DNA from: Variovorax paradoxus
GTDB taxonomy: Bacteria; Pseudomonadota; Gammaproteobacteria; Burkholderiales; Burkholderiaceae_C
Assembly (NCBI RefSeq): GCF_009498455.1
Contig: NZ_CP045644.1
Coordinates: forward strand, 1,178,001 to 1,242,000
Length of the DNA stretch: 64,000 nucleotides
Direction of reading: 5' to 3'
Position 1 is the stretch's first letter, and each line of letters opens with the position of its first letter. The notes under the pieces were generated by a model. That model was not told the origin of the DNA, made no database searches, and worked only from the letters and a program-made list of their open reading frames with translations. Positions 24,304-33,721 of this stretch are shown here, piece by piece. The translations under genes and the position numbers were made by a program.

Positions 24304-25977
24304 TCAGTTCGCGGCCAACGCCGCCTTGCGGATCGACTGCAGCGTGCTCGCGGGCGTGATCGCCTCCGGGTCCAGCAGGCAATGCAGGATCGCCGGCTTG
24401 CCGCTGGCACGGGCTCGCGCCAATGCGGGGCCGAACTCTTCCGTCGTGGTCACGCGCTCGCCGTGCCCGCCGAACACTTCGGCATAGCCGCGGAAGTCGG
24501 GGTTCTTCAACTGCGTGGCGCTGATGCGGCCGGGGTAGTGCTTTTCCTGGTGCATGCGGATCGTGCCGTACATGCCGTTGTCCAGCAGCACGACGAGGAT
24601 CGGCAGGCCGTACTGCACGGCGGTCGCGAACTCCTGGCCGTGCATCATGAAATCGCCGTCGCCCGCGAACACGACCACCTCGCGCTCGGGCCACAGGCGC
24701 TTGGCACCGACGCCGGCCGGCAGGCCGTAGCCCATCGAACCGCTGGTCGGTGCGAGCTGGCTGGCGAACGCGCGGAACGGCCAGAAGCGATGCACCCAGG
24801 TCGCGAAGTTGCCCGCGCCGTTGCAGAAGATGGTGTCGGCCGGCAGCACCTCGCGCAGGTGCTGCATGACCTCGCCCATCTGCAGCGGGCCGGGAATGCG
24901 GATCGCAGCCGGGTCGCTCCAGCGCAGGAAGTCTTCGCGCGCGGTCTTCGTCTCGGCCTGCCAAGTGGGCTGTGAAGCCGGGCGCAGCGCGGACACCGCT
25001 TCGGCAAAAGCCTGCGGCGTGGCGTGGATGCCCTGCGCCGGTCGATAGAGCTTGCCGAGCTCGTCGGCATCGGCGTGCACATGCACCAGCGCCTGCTTCG
25101 GCTGCGGAATCGCGAACAGCTCATAGCCCTGCGACGGCACCTCCGACAAGCGCCCGCCGACCAGCAGCACGAGGTCCGCATCGCGGATGCGCGCCAGCAT
25201 GCGCGGGTTCGCGCCGAGCCCCAGGTCGCCCGCGTAGCAGGGGTGCTCGGCGGACATCAGCATCTGGCGGCGGAACGAGCAGTACACGGGCAGCGCATAG
25301 GCCTCGGCGAACTGCGCGAACTGCTGCGTCGCGGCCTCGGACCAGCGGCTGCCGCCCAGGATGACGACGGGCCGCTGCGCCTGCGACAGGCGCTGTTGCA
25401 GCTCGGCGAGTTGGGCCGCGCCGGGATGCGTTTCGGTGACCGCATACGGCAGCGCATCGGCCACCACGGCGGCTTCGGTCAGCATGTCTTCGGGCAGCGC
25501 GATCACCACCGGTCCGGGCCGGCCCGAGGTCGCGACATGGAAGGCGCGCGAGACGAGTTCGGGCACGCGCGCCGGGTCGTCGATCTGCACGACCCACTTG
25601 GCCATCGTGCCGAAGACCGCGCCGTAGTCCAGCTCCTGGAAGGCCTCGCGGCCCATCGCATCGCGCGCGACCTGGCCGACGAACAGCAGGAGCGGCGTCG
25701 AATCCTGGTGTGCAATGTGCACGCCCGCCGCCGCGTTGGTGGCGCCGGGGCCGCGCGTGACGAAGCAGATGCCGGGCTGGCCCGTGAGCTTGCCCTGCGC
25801 CTCGGCCATCATCGCCGCGCCGCCTTCTTGCCGGCACACCGTCACGTCGATCGATGCGTCGTGCAAGGCATCGAGCACGGCAAGAAAGCTTTCGCCGGGC
25901 ACGCAGAAGAGCTGCTGCACGCCGTGGGTGATGAGCTGGTCGACCAGGATCTGGCCGCCGGTGCGGGAGGAAGTCAT
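24304..25977 (-). CDS. Thiamine diphosphate-dependent enzyme, acetolactate-synthase-like
   Basis: A 557-residue TPP enzyme in three domains. The N-terminal pyrimidine-binding domain has FCVPGESFLAVLDAL with the catalytic Glu, the middle domain is degenerate-FAD-type, and the C-terminal PP domain has GDGDFMMHGQEFATAV followed by LLDNGMYG, the GDG-x(about 25)-N metal and diphosphate motif. It could carboligate or decarboxylate a 2-oxo acid; acetolactate synthase catalytic subunits in biosynthesis are normally beside ilvH, absent here, so a catabolic role is favoured. It lies downstream of an aminotransferase gene, separated from it by a double-hairpin repeat. Confidence 0.82.
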   Translation of the reverse strand: MTSSRTGGQILVDQLITHGVQQLFCVPGESFLAVLDALHDASIDVTVCRQEGGAAMMAEAQGKLTGQPGICFVTRGPGATNAAAGVHIAHQDSTPLLLFVGQVARDAMGREAFQELDYGAVFGTMAKWVVQIDDPARVPELVSRAFHVATSGRPGPVVIALPEDMLTEAAVVADALPYAVTETHPGAAQLAELQQRLSQAQRPVVILGGSRWSEAATQQFAQFAEAYALPVYCSFRRQMLMSAEHPCYAGDLGLGANPRMLARIRDADLVLLVGGRLSEVPSQGYELFAIPQPKQALVHVHADADELGKLYRPAQGIHATPQAFAEAVSALRPASQPTWQAETKTAREDFLRWSDPAAIRIPGPLQMGEVMQHLREVLPADTIFCNGAGNFATWVHRFWPFRAFASQLAPTSGSMGYGLPAGVGAKRLWPEREVVVFAGDGDFMMHGQEFATAVQYGLPILVVLLDNGMYGTIRMHQEKHYPGRISATQLKNPDFRGYAEVFGGHGERVTTTEEFGPALARARASGKPAILHCLLDPEAITPASTLQSIRKAALAAN

Positions 25978-26013
25978 GGGGTGTCCAATGTGATGAAGGT
26001 CTTGGTATTCGCT

Positions 26014-26119
26014 CCTTCCCCCTCTGGGGGAAGGCTGGGATGGGGCAAGCGGCGCTGAAACAGCCGACGGCAATGGATACGCCGCGTGCCCCCACCCCTG
26101 CCCTCCCCAGCGGGGAGGG
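26014..26119. repeat. Double-hairpin intergenic repeat, copy 1
   Basis: Two near-perfect hairpins, CCTTCCCCC-TCT-GGGGGAAGG at 26014-26034 and CCCTCCCC-AGC-GGGGAGGG at 26101-26119, flank complementary inner arms GGGATGGGGCA and TGCCCCCACCCC. The same architecture recurs at 42036 and 47666. It lies between two minus-strand genes of one cluster and may act as a processing or partial-termination site. Confidence 0.75.
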
Positions 26120-26131
26120 AGAAATTCAAAG

Positions 26132-27349
26132 TCATTCGAGCGCCTCGCAAGCAGCGGCAATCCGCCAACACGCCTCTTCCAGCTGCGCCATCGACGTCGC
26201 ATACGAGATGCGGAAATACGGCGCCAGCCCGAACACGCTGCCCGGCACCACCGCCACCTCGAACGCCTGCAGCAGGTAGCGGCAGAAGTCGCTGTCGGTC
26301 TGCAGCAGCGCGCCAGCGGCGGTGCGCTTGCCGAGCACGCCGGCGCAGCTTGCAAAGGTATAGAAGGCGCCCTCGGGCACGCGGCAATGCAGGCCCGGCG
26401 TGCGATTGAGCGCAGCCACGACGAAGTCGCGGCGCTGTTGAAAGGATGCGCAGCGCTCGGCCACGATGCCCTGCGGCCCGGTGAGCGCCTCGATCGCCGC
26501 GGCCTGGCTCACCGACGACGGGCACGAGGTCGACTGGCTCTGCACCACGGCCATCGCCGCGATCAACGCGCGCGGCCCGGCGCCGTAGCCCACGCGCCAG
26601 CCCGTCATCGCATAGGCCTTCGACACGCCGTTCACCGTGAGCGTGCGATCTCTCAGCCTTGGCTCGACGGCCACCGGCGTCGCGAACGCGAGGCCGTCGT
26701 AGAGGATGTGTTCGTAGATGTCGTCCGCCAGCACCCACACGCCCGGGTGCTCAAGCAGCACGTCGGTGATCGGCTTCAGCTGCGCGGCGCTGTAGGCCGC
26801 GCCGCTCGGGTTCGACGGCGAGTTCAAAAAGAGCCAGCGCGTGCGCGGCGTGATGGCCGCCTGCAGCTGCGCCGCCGTCAGCCGAAAGCCGTTCTCCTCG
26901 CCGCACGCCACCGACACCGGCACGCCGCCGCAGATCTGCACGATGTCCGCGTACGAGGTCCAGTACGGCGCGGGCAGGATCACTTCGTCGCCCGGGTTCA
27001 GGCTCGCCATCAGCGCATTGAAGATCACCTGCTTGGCGCCCGCGCTCACGCTGATCTCGTCGAGCGCAAAGTCCAGCGCGTTGTCGCGCTTGAACTTCAG
27101 CTGCACGGCCGCCTTCATCGCCGGGCTGCCGTCGAGCACGGTGTAGCGCGTGTCGCCGCGCGCAATCGCCTGCGAGGCCGCGTGCCGGATGTTCTCGGGC
27201 GTGTCGAAGTCGGGCTCGCCGGCCCCCAGCACGATCACCGGGCGGCCGGCGCGCTTGAGCGCCTGCGCGTGGTCGGTGATGCGCAGGATCTCCGAGACGT
27301 GGATGGCGCGCACGCGTTGCGCCGGCGAGAACACGGCGGCGTCTGTCAC
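26132..27349 (-). CDS. Class I PLP-dependent aminotransferase, aspartate aminotransferase fold
   Basis: A 405-residue fold-type I aminotransferase. Lys244 in TVNGVSKAYAMTGWRVG forms the aldimine with PLP; GAGEPDFDTP, NSPSNPSG and the ADDIYEHILYDG segment are the other family marks. GTG 27349 overlaps the stop of the binding-protein gene as GTGA and gives the usual length; longer upstream frames are not used. Possible acceptors are aspartate, 2-aminoadipate or an aromatic amino acid. Overlap with a periplasmic amino-acid-binding protein gene suggests import and first transamination of the same compound. Confidence 0.88.
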   Translation of the reverse strand: MTDAAVFSPAQRVRAIHVSEILRITDHAQALKRAGRPVIVLGAGEPDFDTPENIRHAASQAIARGDTRYTVLDGSPAMKAAVQLKFKRDNALDFALDEISVSAGAKQVIFNALMASLNPGDEVILPAPYWTSYADIVQICGGVPVSVACGEENGFRLTAAQLQAAITPRTRWLFLNSPSNPSGAAYSAAQLKPITDVLLEHPGVWVLADDIYEHILYDGLAFATPVAVEPRLRDRTLTVNGVSKAYAMTGWRVGYGAGPRALIAAMAVVQSQSTSCPSSVSQAAAIEALTGPQGIVAERCASFQQRRDFVVAALNRTPGLHCRVPEGAFYTFASCAGVLGKRTAAGALLQTDSDFCRYLLQAFEVAVVPGSVFGLAPYFRISYATSMAQLEEACWRIAAACEALE

Positions 27350-28254
27350 TTGGCGTAGGCTTCCAGCGGCTTGTCGTTGGGTTCGAGCATCAGCTGCTTG
27401 AGCACGGGGCTCATCGGCAGGTTGAGGCTGGTGTTCTTCGGGGGAATCGCGGCCACGAACCACTTGGTGTAGAGCTTCTCGAGCTCGCCGCTCTTCATGA
27501 GCTTGCGCAGTGCGCCGTCCACCGCGGCCTTGAAGGCCGGGTCGTCCTTGCGGAACAGCAGCGCGATCGGCTCCGACCCCAGCGCTTCGCCGGTGATGCG
27601 ATACGCCGCGGGGCTCTTCGAGTTCGCGATGATGCCGGCGAGCAGGTTGTCGTCGAGCACGAAGGCGTCGGCGCGGCCCGACTCCATCAGCAGGAAGCTC
27701 TCCAGGTGGTCCTTGCCGAGCAAGGTGTTGTACGAGACGTTCTGCGCACGCTCGCGCTTGCGCAGCAGCTGCACGGCGGTGGTGCCGCTCGACGCCGACA
27801 CGTTGCGCCCCGCGAGCTGGTCGAGCGTGGTGATGCCCGAGTCGACCCGCGACGCCATGCGCACCTCGCTCACGTAGGTGGTGAGCGCGAAGGCCACCTG
27901 CTGCTGGCGCGCGGTGTTGTTGGTGGTCGGGCCGCAGCCGATGTCGAGCGTGCCGTTCTGCATCAGCGCGATGGTGTTCTGCGCGGTCACGGCCATGTAC
28001 TCGAGCCTGGCGTCGGGCGCGATGTCTTTCAGCACGCGCTCGCAGAGTTCGACGTGGTAGCCCACGTACTTGTCGCCCGCGCCCAGCATGTAGGCCATGG
28101 GCGGCGACGCCTCGCGCACGCCGAGCACGACCTTGCCGCTGGTCTTGATCTTGTCGAGCGTGCCGCCGGTCGGGGCCTGCTGCGCGGTGGCTGTGGTGCC
28201 GAAGGCGAGCGCGAGCAGCGCGGCGGTGACGAGGGTCTTCAGTTGCATCTTCAT
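27346..28254 (-). CDS. Amino-acid ABC transporter periplasmic binding protein (GltI-like)
   Basis: A 302-residue secreted protein of the SBP_bac_3 family with signal peptide MKMQLKTLVTAALLALAF ending near TATAQQ. The two-lobe fold is indicated by SGKVVLGVREASPPMAY, GTLDIGCGPTTNNTARQQQV and SSGTTAVQLLRKRE, close to glutamate/aspartate binding proteins. ATG 28254 has AGGAGA 9 bases upstream. No permease or ATPase genes adjoin, so it must dock to a transporter encoded elsewhere. It is translationally coupled to the aminotransferase gene downstream. Confidence 0.88.
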   Translation of the reverse strand: MKMQLKTLVTAALLALAFGTTATAQQAPTGGTLDKIKTSGKVVLGVREASPPMAYMLGAGDKYVGYHVELCERVLKDIAPDARLEYMAVTAQNTIALMQNGTLDIGCGPTTNNTARQQQVAFALTTYVSEVRMASRVDSGITTLDQLAGRNVSASSGTTAVQLLRKRERAQNVSYNTLLGKDHLESFLLMESGRADAFVLDDNLLAGIIANSKSPAAYRITGEALGSEPIALLFRKDDPAFKAAVDGALRKLMKSGELEKLYTKWFVAAIPPKNTSLNLPMSPVLKQLMLEPNDKPLEAYAK

Positions 28255-28355
28255 CTTTTCTGTCTCCTGGTGGTTTTCTTTGGGGGGATGCGCGCGACCA
28301 CTGCCCTGCCGCTGCAGCGAGGTGCTGCGCGGCGAGAACAACAGGCCGGGGTGGG

Positions 28356-29894
28356 TCAGTCGCCGATGTCGAAGGTCACGCCCTGGGCAAGAGGCAATGT
28401 CGTCGAGTAGTTGATGGTGTTGGTCGCGCGGCGCATGTACGCCTTCCAGCTGTCCGAGCCGGCTTCGCGCCCGCCGCCGGTTTCCTTCTCGCCGCCGAAG
28501 GCGCCGCCGATCTCGGCACCGCTCGGGCCGATGTTGACGTTGGCGATGCCGCAGTCCGAACCCGCGCTGGACATGAAGCGCTCGGCCTCGCGCACGTTGA
28601 GCGTGAAGATCGACGACGACAGGCCCGCGCCCACCGCGTTGTGCCATTCGATCGCCTCGTCGAGCGTGCGGTAGCGCACCACGTAGAGGATGGGCGCGAA
28701 GGTTTCGCGCAGCACCGGGCCGTCGTGCGACTTCAGCTCGACCAGCGCGGGGCGCACGTAGCAGGCGTCGGGCGTGCCGATGCCGTCGACGCGCTGGCCG
28801 CCGTGCACCGTCGCGCCGATCTCGCGGCTTTCGTTCAAGGCCTTCTGCATGCCGTCGAAGGCCGCGCGATCGATCAGCGGACCGACCAGCGTGCCGGCCT
28901 CGCGCGGATCGCCCACCTGCACGTTGCCGTAGACCTTCACGAGCTGGGGCACCAGCTGGTCGTACACGCTGTCGTGCACGAACAGGCGTCGCAGCGTGGT
29001 GCAGCGCTGGCCGGCCGTGCCCATGGCCGCGAACGCGATGCCGCGCAGCGTGAGATCGAGGTCGGCCGAGGGCGTGACGATGGCGGCGTTGTTGCCGCCC
29101 AGTTCAAGAATGGCGCGGGCAAAGCGCGCAGCGAGCTTCGGCCCGACCTGCCGGCCCATCGCGGTGGAACCCGTGGCAGAGAGGATCGGCACGCGGTGGT
29201 CGTCCACCAGCACCTCGCCGATGTCGCGCTGGCCCAGCAGCAGGCCGAGCAGCCCTTCAGGGGCATCGCCGAAGCGGGCGATGGCGCGCTGCGCGATGGC
29301 GTGCACGGCCAGTGCGGTGAGCGGTGTTTTTTCCGAAGGCTTCCACACCACCGAATCGCCGCACACCAGTGCGAGCGCCGCGTTCCACGACCACACGGCC
29401 ACGGGGAAGTTGAAGGCCGAAATCACGCCGCACACGCCCAGCGGGTGCCAGGTTTCCATCATCCGGTGCTCGGCGCGCTCGGTGGCCAGCGTGAGGCCGT
29501 AGAGCTGGCGCGAGAGGCCGACCGCGAAGTCGCCGATGTCGATCATTTCCTGCACCTCGCCCGCGCCTTCGGACGGGATCTTGCCGGCCTCCAGCGTGAC
29601 GAGGCGACCCAGGTCGACCTTGGCGGCGCGCAGTTCTTCGCCCAGCAAACGCACCAGTTCGCCGCGGCGCGGCGCCGGCACCAGGCGCCAGGCCTTGAAG
29701 GCCTCGTGCGCGCGGCCGATGGCGCCGGTGGCTTCGACGGCCGTGGTCTGCGGCACCTGCGCGATCACCTCGCCGCTGACCGGCGAGCGCACCGTCAACT
29801 CGCCGCCGGTGTGGGCCGAGCGCGGCACGCCCAGGCGCTGCAGCAGTTGCTCGACTTCGGCGGGAACGCTGTCGGGGGTCTGGGCTTCAGGCAT
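28356..29894 (-). CDS. ALDH7-type aldehyde dehydrogenase (2-aminoadipate semialdehyde dehydrogenase-like)
   Basis: A 512-residue NAD-dependent aldehyde dehydrogenase of the ALDH7/antiquitin/AmaB group. It has the AFNFPVAVWSWN NAD-binding block, catalytic Glu in LELGGNNAAIV and catalytic Cys in GTAGQRCTTLRRLF, then FGGEKETGGGREAGSDSWKAYMRR near the C-terminus, which is typical for ALDH7. In bacteria this oxidises L-2-aminoadipate semialdehyde in lysine catabolism, which fits an adjacent amino-acid binding protein and aminotransferase, but substrate is inferred. The start MPEAQTPD at 29894 is preferred. Confidence 0.85.
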   Translation of the reverse strand: MPEAQTPDSVPAEVEQLLQRLGVPRSAHTGGELTVRSPVSGEVIAQVPQTTAVEATGAIGRAHEAFKAWRLVPAPRRGELVRLLGEELRAAKVDLGRLVTLEAGKIPSEGAGEVQEMIDIGDFAVGLSRQLYGLTLATERAEHRMMETWHPLGVCGVISAFNFPVAVWSWNAALALVCGDSVVWKPSEKTPLTALAVHAIAQRAIARFGDAPEGLLGLLLGQRDIGEVLVDDHRVPILSATGSTAMGRQVGPKLAARFARAILELGGNNAAIVTPSADLDLTLRGIAFAAMGTAGQRCTTLRRLFVHDSVYDQLVPQLVKVYGNVQVGDPREAGTLVGPLIDRAAFDGMQKALNESREIGATVHGGQRVDGIGTPDACYVRPALVELKSHDGPVLRETFAPILYVVRYRTLDEAIEWHNAVGAGLSSSIFTLNVREAERFMSSAGSDCGIANVNIGPSGAEIGGAFGGEKETGGGREAGSDSWKAYMRRATNTINYSTTLPLAQGVTFDIGD

Positions 29895-30090
29895 GGGCGC
29901 TCCAGGGGAAGAGAGGCAGAACAAGTGGAAGGGCGAACCCGGCCAATATGTGCGAAACCCGCGCCGTTGGCTAATGAAAAATTGGAAGGACTTGGTGCGT
30001 TTGGCGAATGAACTCCGGGCCAGCACCTTCGTTCAACGCACCATTCAAGACCGTCCGGGAGCCCCTGCGGGCCACCCGCACAATCGGACC

Positions 30091-30366
30091 GTGCCCCGAA
30101 CCTTGCCCGATCCCTCGCCGCCGCAACCCTACTGGCTCTACCTGCTCGAATGCGAGGGCGGCGTGTACTACGCGGGCATCGCCCTCGACGTGGAGCAACG
30201 CTTCTTCCAGCATGTCTTCGGACTCGGGGCCAAGTTCACGCGAGCGCGTCCGCCGCAGCGCGTGCTGGCGGCGCGCCAGTACCCCGACAGGGGTGCCGCG
30301 CTGCGGGCGGAGATCGCGCTCAAGGCGCTGCCTCGCGCACGCAAGCTGGCGTTCTTCGACCGGTAG
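30091..30366 (+). CDS. GIY-YIG domain protein (UPF0213/YhbQ-like)
   Basis: A 91-residue single-domain protein: WLYLLECEGGVYYAGIALDV matches the GIY-YIG core with GVY and YAG in place of GIY and YIG, followed by QRFFQHVFGLGAKFTR, where the conserved Arg and Lys lie, and PDRGAALRAEIALKALPR. Stand-alone members are small and have a structure-specific endonuclease fold, with weak or unknown cellular role. GTG 30091 is assumed because no ATG is near. It is on the opposite strand to its neighbours and interrupts a minus-strand catabolic series. Confidence 0.78.
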   Translation: MPRTLPDPSPPQPYWLYLLECEGGVYYAGIALDVEQRFFQHVFGLGAKFTRARPPQRVLAARQYPDRGAALRAEIALKALPRARKLAFFDR

Positions 30367-30411
30367 GCGCTCTGCCGACGGGCCCGCCCGCGCCGCGCCG
30401 CTGAGGCCGGC

Positions 30412-32046
30412 TCAGCGGTGGCGGTTGTCTTCGAGGATCCAGCCCGCCGCCTTCTCCGCCATCATCAGCGTGGGGCTGTTGGTGTTGCCGCTCGTGATGG
30501 TGGGCATCGCGCCCGCATCGACCACGCGCAGGCCATGCACGCCGCGCACGCGCAGGCGCGCGTCGAGCACCGCCATCGGGTCGCCGTCGGCGCCCATCTT
30601 GGTGGTGCCGACCGGGTGGAAGATGGTGGTGGCGATGTCGCCGGCCAGCCGCGCGAGGTCTTCGTCGGTCTGGTACTGCACGCCGGGCTTCCACTCTTGC
30701 GGCTTGTACTTCGCGAGCGCGGGCTGCTGCGCGATGCGGCGCGTCACGCGCAGCGAATCGGCCGCGACCTTGCGGTCTTCCTCGGTGCTCAGGTAGTTCG
30801 GCGCGATGGCGGGCGCGTCTTCGAAGCGCGCGCTCTTGATGCGCACCGAGCCCCGGCTCGTCGGGTTCAGGTTGCACACGCTCGCGGTGAAGGCAGGGAA
30901 GCTGTGCAGCGGCTCGCCGAAGGCGTCGAGCGACAGCGGCTGCACGTGGTACTGGATATTGGGCCACTCGCGGTCGGGCGAGCTGCGCGTGAACGCGCCC
31001 AGCTGCGACGGCGCCATGCTCATCGGGCCGCTGCGTTTCATCAGATATTCGAGGCCGATCTTCGCCTTGCCGACCATCGACGAAGCCAGCACATTGAGCG
31101 TGGGCGCGCCCTCGATCTTGTAGACCGCGCGGATCTGCAGGTGGTCCTGCAGGTTGGCGCCGACGCCGGGCGCGTCGACCGCCACGTCGATGCCGTGCTG
31201 GCGCAGCAGTTCGGCCGGGCCGACGCCCGACAGCTGCAGGATCTGCGGCGAGCCAATGGCGCCCGCGCTGAGGATCACTTCGCACTCGGCGTGCGCGGTG
31301 GTCATCTCGGTGCCGTCCCACACCTGCGCGCCGGTGCAGCGTTTCGTGCCGTCGGGCAGCGTCTCGAACAGCAGGCGCGACACCTGCGCGCCGGTCCACA
31401 GCTCGAAGTTGGGGCGGCCGTAGCAGGTGGGCCGCAGGAAGGCCTTGGCGGTGTTCCAGCGCCAGCCGTTCTTCTGGTTGACCTGGAAGTAGCCCACGCC
31501 TTCGTTGCTGCCGCGGTTGAAGTCGGTGGTGTGCGGCACGCCGGCCTGCACGGCCGCGTCGGCAAACGCGTCGAGGATGTCCCAGCGCAGCCGTTGCTTC
31601 TCGACACGCCACTCGCCACCCGCGCCGTGCATCTCGTCGGCGCCGAGGTAGAAGTCTTCGTGCTTGCGAAAGGCCGGCAGCACGTTCTCCCAGCGCCAGC
31701 CCTCGTCGCCCGTGAGAGACGCCCACTGGTCGTAGTCGCGCGACTGGCCGCGCATGTAGATCATGCCGTTGATGCTGGAGCAGCCGCCCAGCGTCTTGCC
31801 GCGCGGATAGCGCAGCGTGCGGCCGTTGAGGCCCGCGTCGGGCTCGGTGTTGTAGAGCCAGTCGGTGCGCGGGTTGCCGATGCAGTACAGGTAACCCACC
31901 GGAATGTGGATCCAGTGGTAGTCGTCCTTGCGGCCGGCCTCGATGAGCAGCACGCGCCTGGTCTTGTCGGCGCTCAGGCGGTTGGCGATGAGCGAGCCCG
32001 CGGTGCCGGCGCCGATGATGATGTAGTCGAAGGTGGTGTCGCTCAT
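30412..32046 (-). CDS. GMC-family FAD-dependent alcohol dehydrogenase (choline dehydrogenase-like)
   Basis: A 544-residue flavoprotein of the glucose-methanol-choline family. It shows the FAD-binding YIIIGAGTAGSLIANRL, the GMC signature 1 RYPRGKTLGGCSSINGMIY, SAGAIGSPQILQLSGVG (signature 2), and the active-site HPVGTTKMG with the catalytic His region near the C-terminus. It oxidises a primary alcohol to aldehyde. It follows mmsA on the same strand with a 70-base gap, so an alcohol-to-semialdehyde-to-acyl-CoA route is plausible. Substrate could be choline, polyethylene glycol or an aliphatic diol; no betaine aldehyde dehydrogenase is adjacent. Confidence 0.88.
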   Translation of the reverse strand: MSDTTFDYIIIGAGTAGSLIANRLSADKTRRVLLIEAGRKDDYHWIHIPVGYLYCIGNPRTDWLYNTEPDAGLNGRTLRYPRGKTLGGCSSINGMIYMRGQSRDYDQWASLTGDEGWRWENVLPAFRKHEDFYLGADEMHGAGGEWRVEKQRLRWDILDAFADAAVQAGVPHTTDFNRGSNEGVGYFQVNQKNGWRWNTAKAFLRPTCYGRPNFELWTGAQVSRLLFETLPDGTKRCTGAQVWDGTEMTTAHAECEVILSAGAIGSPQILQLSGVGPAELLRQHGIDVAVDAPGVGANLQDHLQIRAVYKIEGAPTLNVLASSMVGKAKIGLEYLMKRSGPMSMAPSQLGAFTRSSPDREWPNIQYHVQPLSLDAFGEPLHSFPAFTASVCNLNPTSRGSVRIKSARFEDAPAIAPNYLSTEEDRKVAADSLRVTRRIAQQPALAKYKPQEWKPGVQYQTDEDLARLAGDIATTIFHPVGTTKMGADGDPMAVLDARLRVRGVHGLRVVDAGAMPTITSGNTNSPTLMMAEKAAGWILEDNRHR

Positions 32047-32116
32047 GGCGGCTGGCTTTTGTCTCTCGTTGTTCTTCGGATGGGAAGCGCCGCGCGTGCG
32101 GCGCCCCCTTTTACCT

Positions 32117-33634
32117 TTACTTCGCGGTCGGCATCACGAACTCGGCGCCCTTGCCGATGCTTTCGGGCCAGCGCTGCATGATCGACTTCTGCTTCGTATA
32201 GAAGCGCACGCCCTCTTCGCCATAGGCGTGCATGTCGCCGAACAGGCTCTTCTTCCAGCCGCCGAAGCCATGCCACGCCATCGGCACCGGGATCGGCACG
32301 TTGATGCCGACCATGCCGACCTGGATGCGGCGGCCGAATTCGCGGGCCACGTTGCCGTCGCGCGTGAAGCAGCTCACGCCGTTGCCGAACTCGTGCGCGT
32401 TGATGAGATCCACCGCTTCCTTGAAGGTCGCGACGCGCAGGCAGCCCAGCACGGGGCCGAAGATTTCTTCCTTGTAGATGCGCATCTCGGGCGTGACGTG
32501 GTCGAACAGCGTGCCGCCCATCCAGAAGCCATCGCCGCAGCCTTCGCCGGCGACGTTGCCGTCGAACTTGCGGCCGTCGACCAGCAGCGTCGCGCCTTCC
32601 TTCTCGCCCAGGTCGATGTAGCCGGTGATGCGTTCATGCGCGGCGCGCGTGACGATCGGGCCCATCTCGGCCGCGAGGTTCGTGCCGTTGAGCACCTTCA
32701 GCGTCTTCGTGCGCTCGATGAGCTTGGGCAGCAGCCGGTCGGCCACGTCGCCCACCAGCACCGCGACGCTGATCGCCATGCAGCGCTCGCCGGCCGAGCC
32801 GTAGCCGGCGCCGATGAGGGCGTCGACCGCCTGGTCGATGTCGGCGTCGGGCATGACCACCATGTGGTTCTTCGCGCCGCCCAGCGCCTGCACGCGCTTG
32901 CCGTGGCGGGCGCCGGTTTCGTAGATGTAGTTGGCAATGGGCGTGGAGCCCACGAAGCTGATCGCCTTGACGTCGGGGTGCTCCAGCAGCGCATCGACCG
33001 CGACCTTGTCGCCCTGCACCACGTTGAACACGCCGTCGGGCAGGCCGGCCTGCTTGAGCAGCTCGGCCATGAAGAGCGACGCGCTCGGGTCGGTCGGGCT
33101 GGGCTTGAGCACGAAGGTGTTGCCCGCGGCAATGGCCACCGGGAACATCCACATCGGCACCATCACCGGGAAGTTGAAGGGCGTGATGCCCGCGACCACG
33201 CCCAGCGGCTGGCGCAAGGTCCAGTTGTCGATGCCGGTGCTCACTTGGTCGGTGAAGTCGCCCTTGAGCAGCTGCGGAATGCCGCACGCGAACTCGACGA
33301 TGTCGATGCCGCGGCTCACTTCGCCCTGCGCGTCGGTGAAGACCTTGCCGTGCTCGGCGGTGATGAGGTGGGCGAGTTCGTCCTTGTGCTGATTGAGCAG
33401 CTCCAGGAACTTGAACATCACGCGGGCCCGGCGAATGGGCGGCGTGTCGGCCCAGGCCGGGAACGCGGCCTGCGCCGCGGCCACGGCGGCCGACACCTGC
33501 GCGGCGTCGGCGAGGCCGACCTTGCCGGTGACGGCGCCGGTGGCGGGGTTGGTCACGTCCTGCGTGCGGCCGGAGGTGTTGGCGGCGGGGGCGCCGGCGA
33601 TGTGGTGGTCGATATTTCGGGTGCTGATGGACAT
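32117..33634 (-). CDS. mmsA: CoA-acylating methylmalonate-semialdehyde dehydrogenase
   Basis: A 505-residue ALDH-superfamily enzyme converting methylmalonate or malonate semialdehyde plus CoA and NAD to propionyl- or acetyl-CoA and CO2. Signatures: [18 protein letters not shown], the catalytic Cys in [17 protein letters not shown], and [21 protein letters not shown]. The absence of the usual catalytic Glu ([10 protein letters not shown] replaces ELGG) is characteristic of MmsA. AGGAG precedes ATG 33634. It diverges from a LysR-type regulator 86 bases away, so regulation by that protein is likely. Confidence 0.92.
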   Translation of the reverse strand: MSISTRNIDHHIAGAPAANTSGRTQDVTNPATGAVTGKVGLADAAQVSAAVAAAQAAFPAWADTPPIRRARVMFKFLELLNQHKDELAHLITAEHGKVFTDAQGEVSRGIDIVEFACGIPQLLKGDFTDQVSTGIDNWTLRQPLGVVAGITPFNFPVMVPMWMFPVAIAAGNTFVLKPSPTDPSASLFMAELLKQAGLPDGVFNVVQGDKVAVDALLEHPDVKAISFVGSTPIANYIYETGARHGKRVQALGGAKNHMVVMPDADIDQAVDALIGAGYGSAGERCMAISVAVLVGDVADRLLPKLIERTKTLKVLNGTNLAAEMGPIVTRAAHERITGYIDLGEKEGATLLVDGRKFDGNVAGEGCGDGFWMGGTLFDHVTPEMRIYKEEIFGPVLGCLRVATFKEAVDLINAHEFGNGVSCFTRDGNVAREFGRRIQVGMVGINVPIPVPMAWHGFGGWKKSLFGDMHAYGEEGVRFYTKQKSIMQRWPESIGKGAEFVMPTAK

Positions 33635-33704
33635 GTTCGGGTCTCCTGAAGGCAATTTGGCCCGCTCCACGCAGAGAAAGCCAATGAATTCGCGTCGATG
33701 GCGC

Positions 33705-33721
33705 TATAAATCCGTCTTATA
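33705..33721. promoter_or_regulatory. Palindromic operator candidate in the mmsA-LysR intergenic region
   Basis: TATAA-N7-TTATA (33705-33709 and 33717-33721) is a perfect palindrome containing the T-N11-A element typical of LysR-type binding sites. It overlaps the first in-frame ATG of the regulator and lies 71 bases upstream of the mmsA start codon. This agrees with autoregulation and control of mmsA, but no binding evidence is available. Confidence 0.45.
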
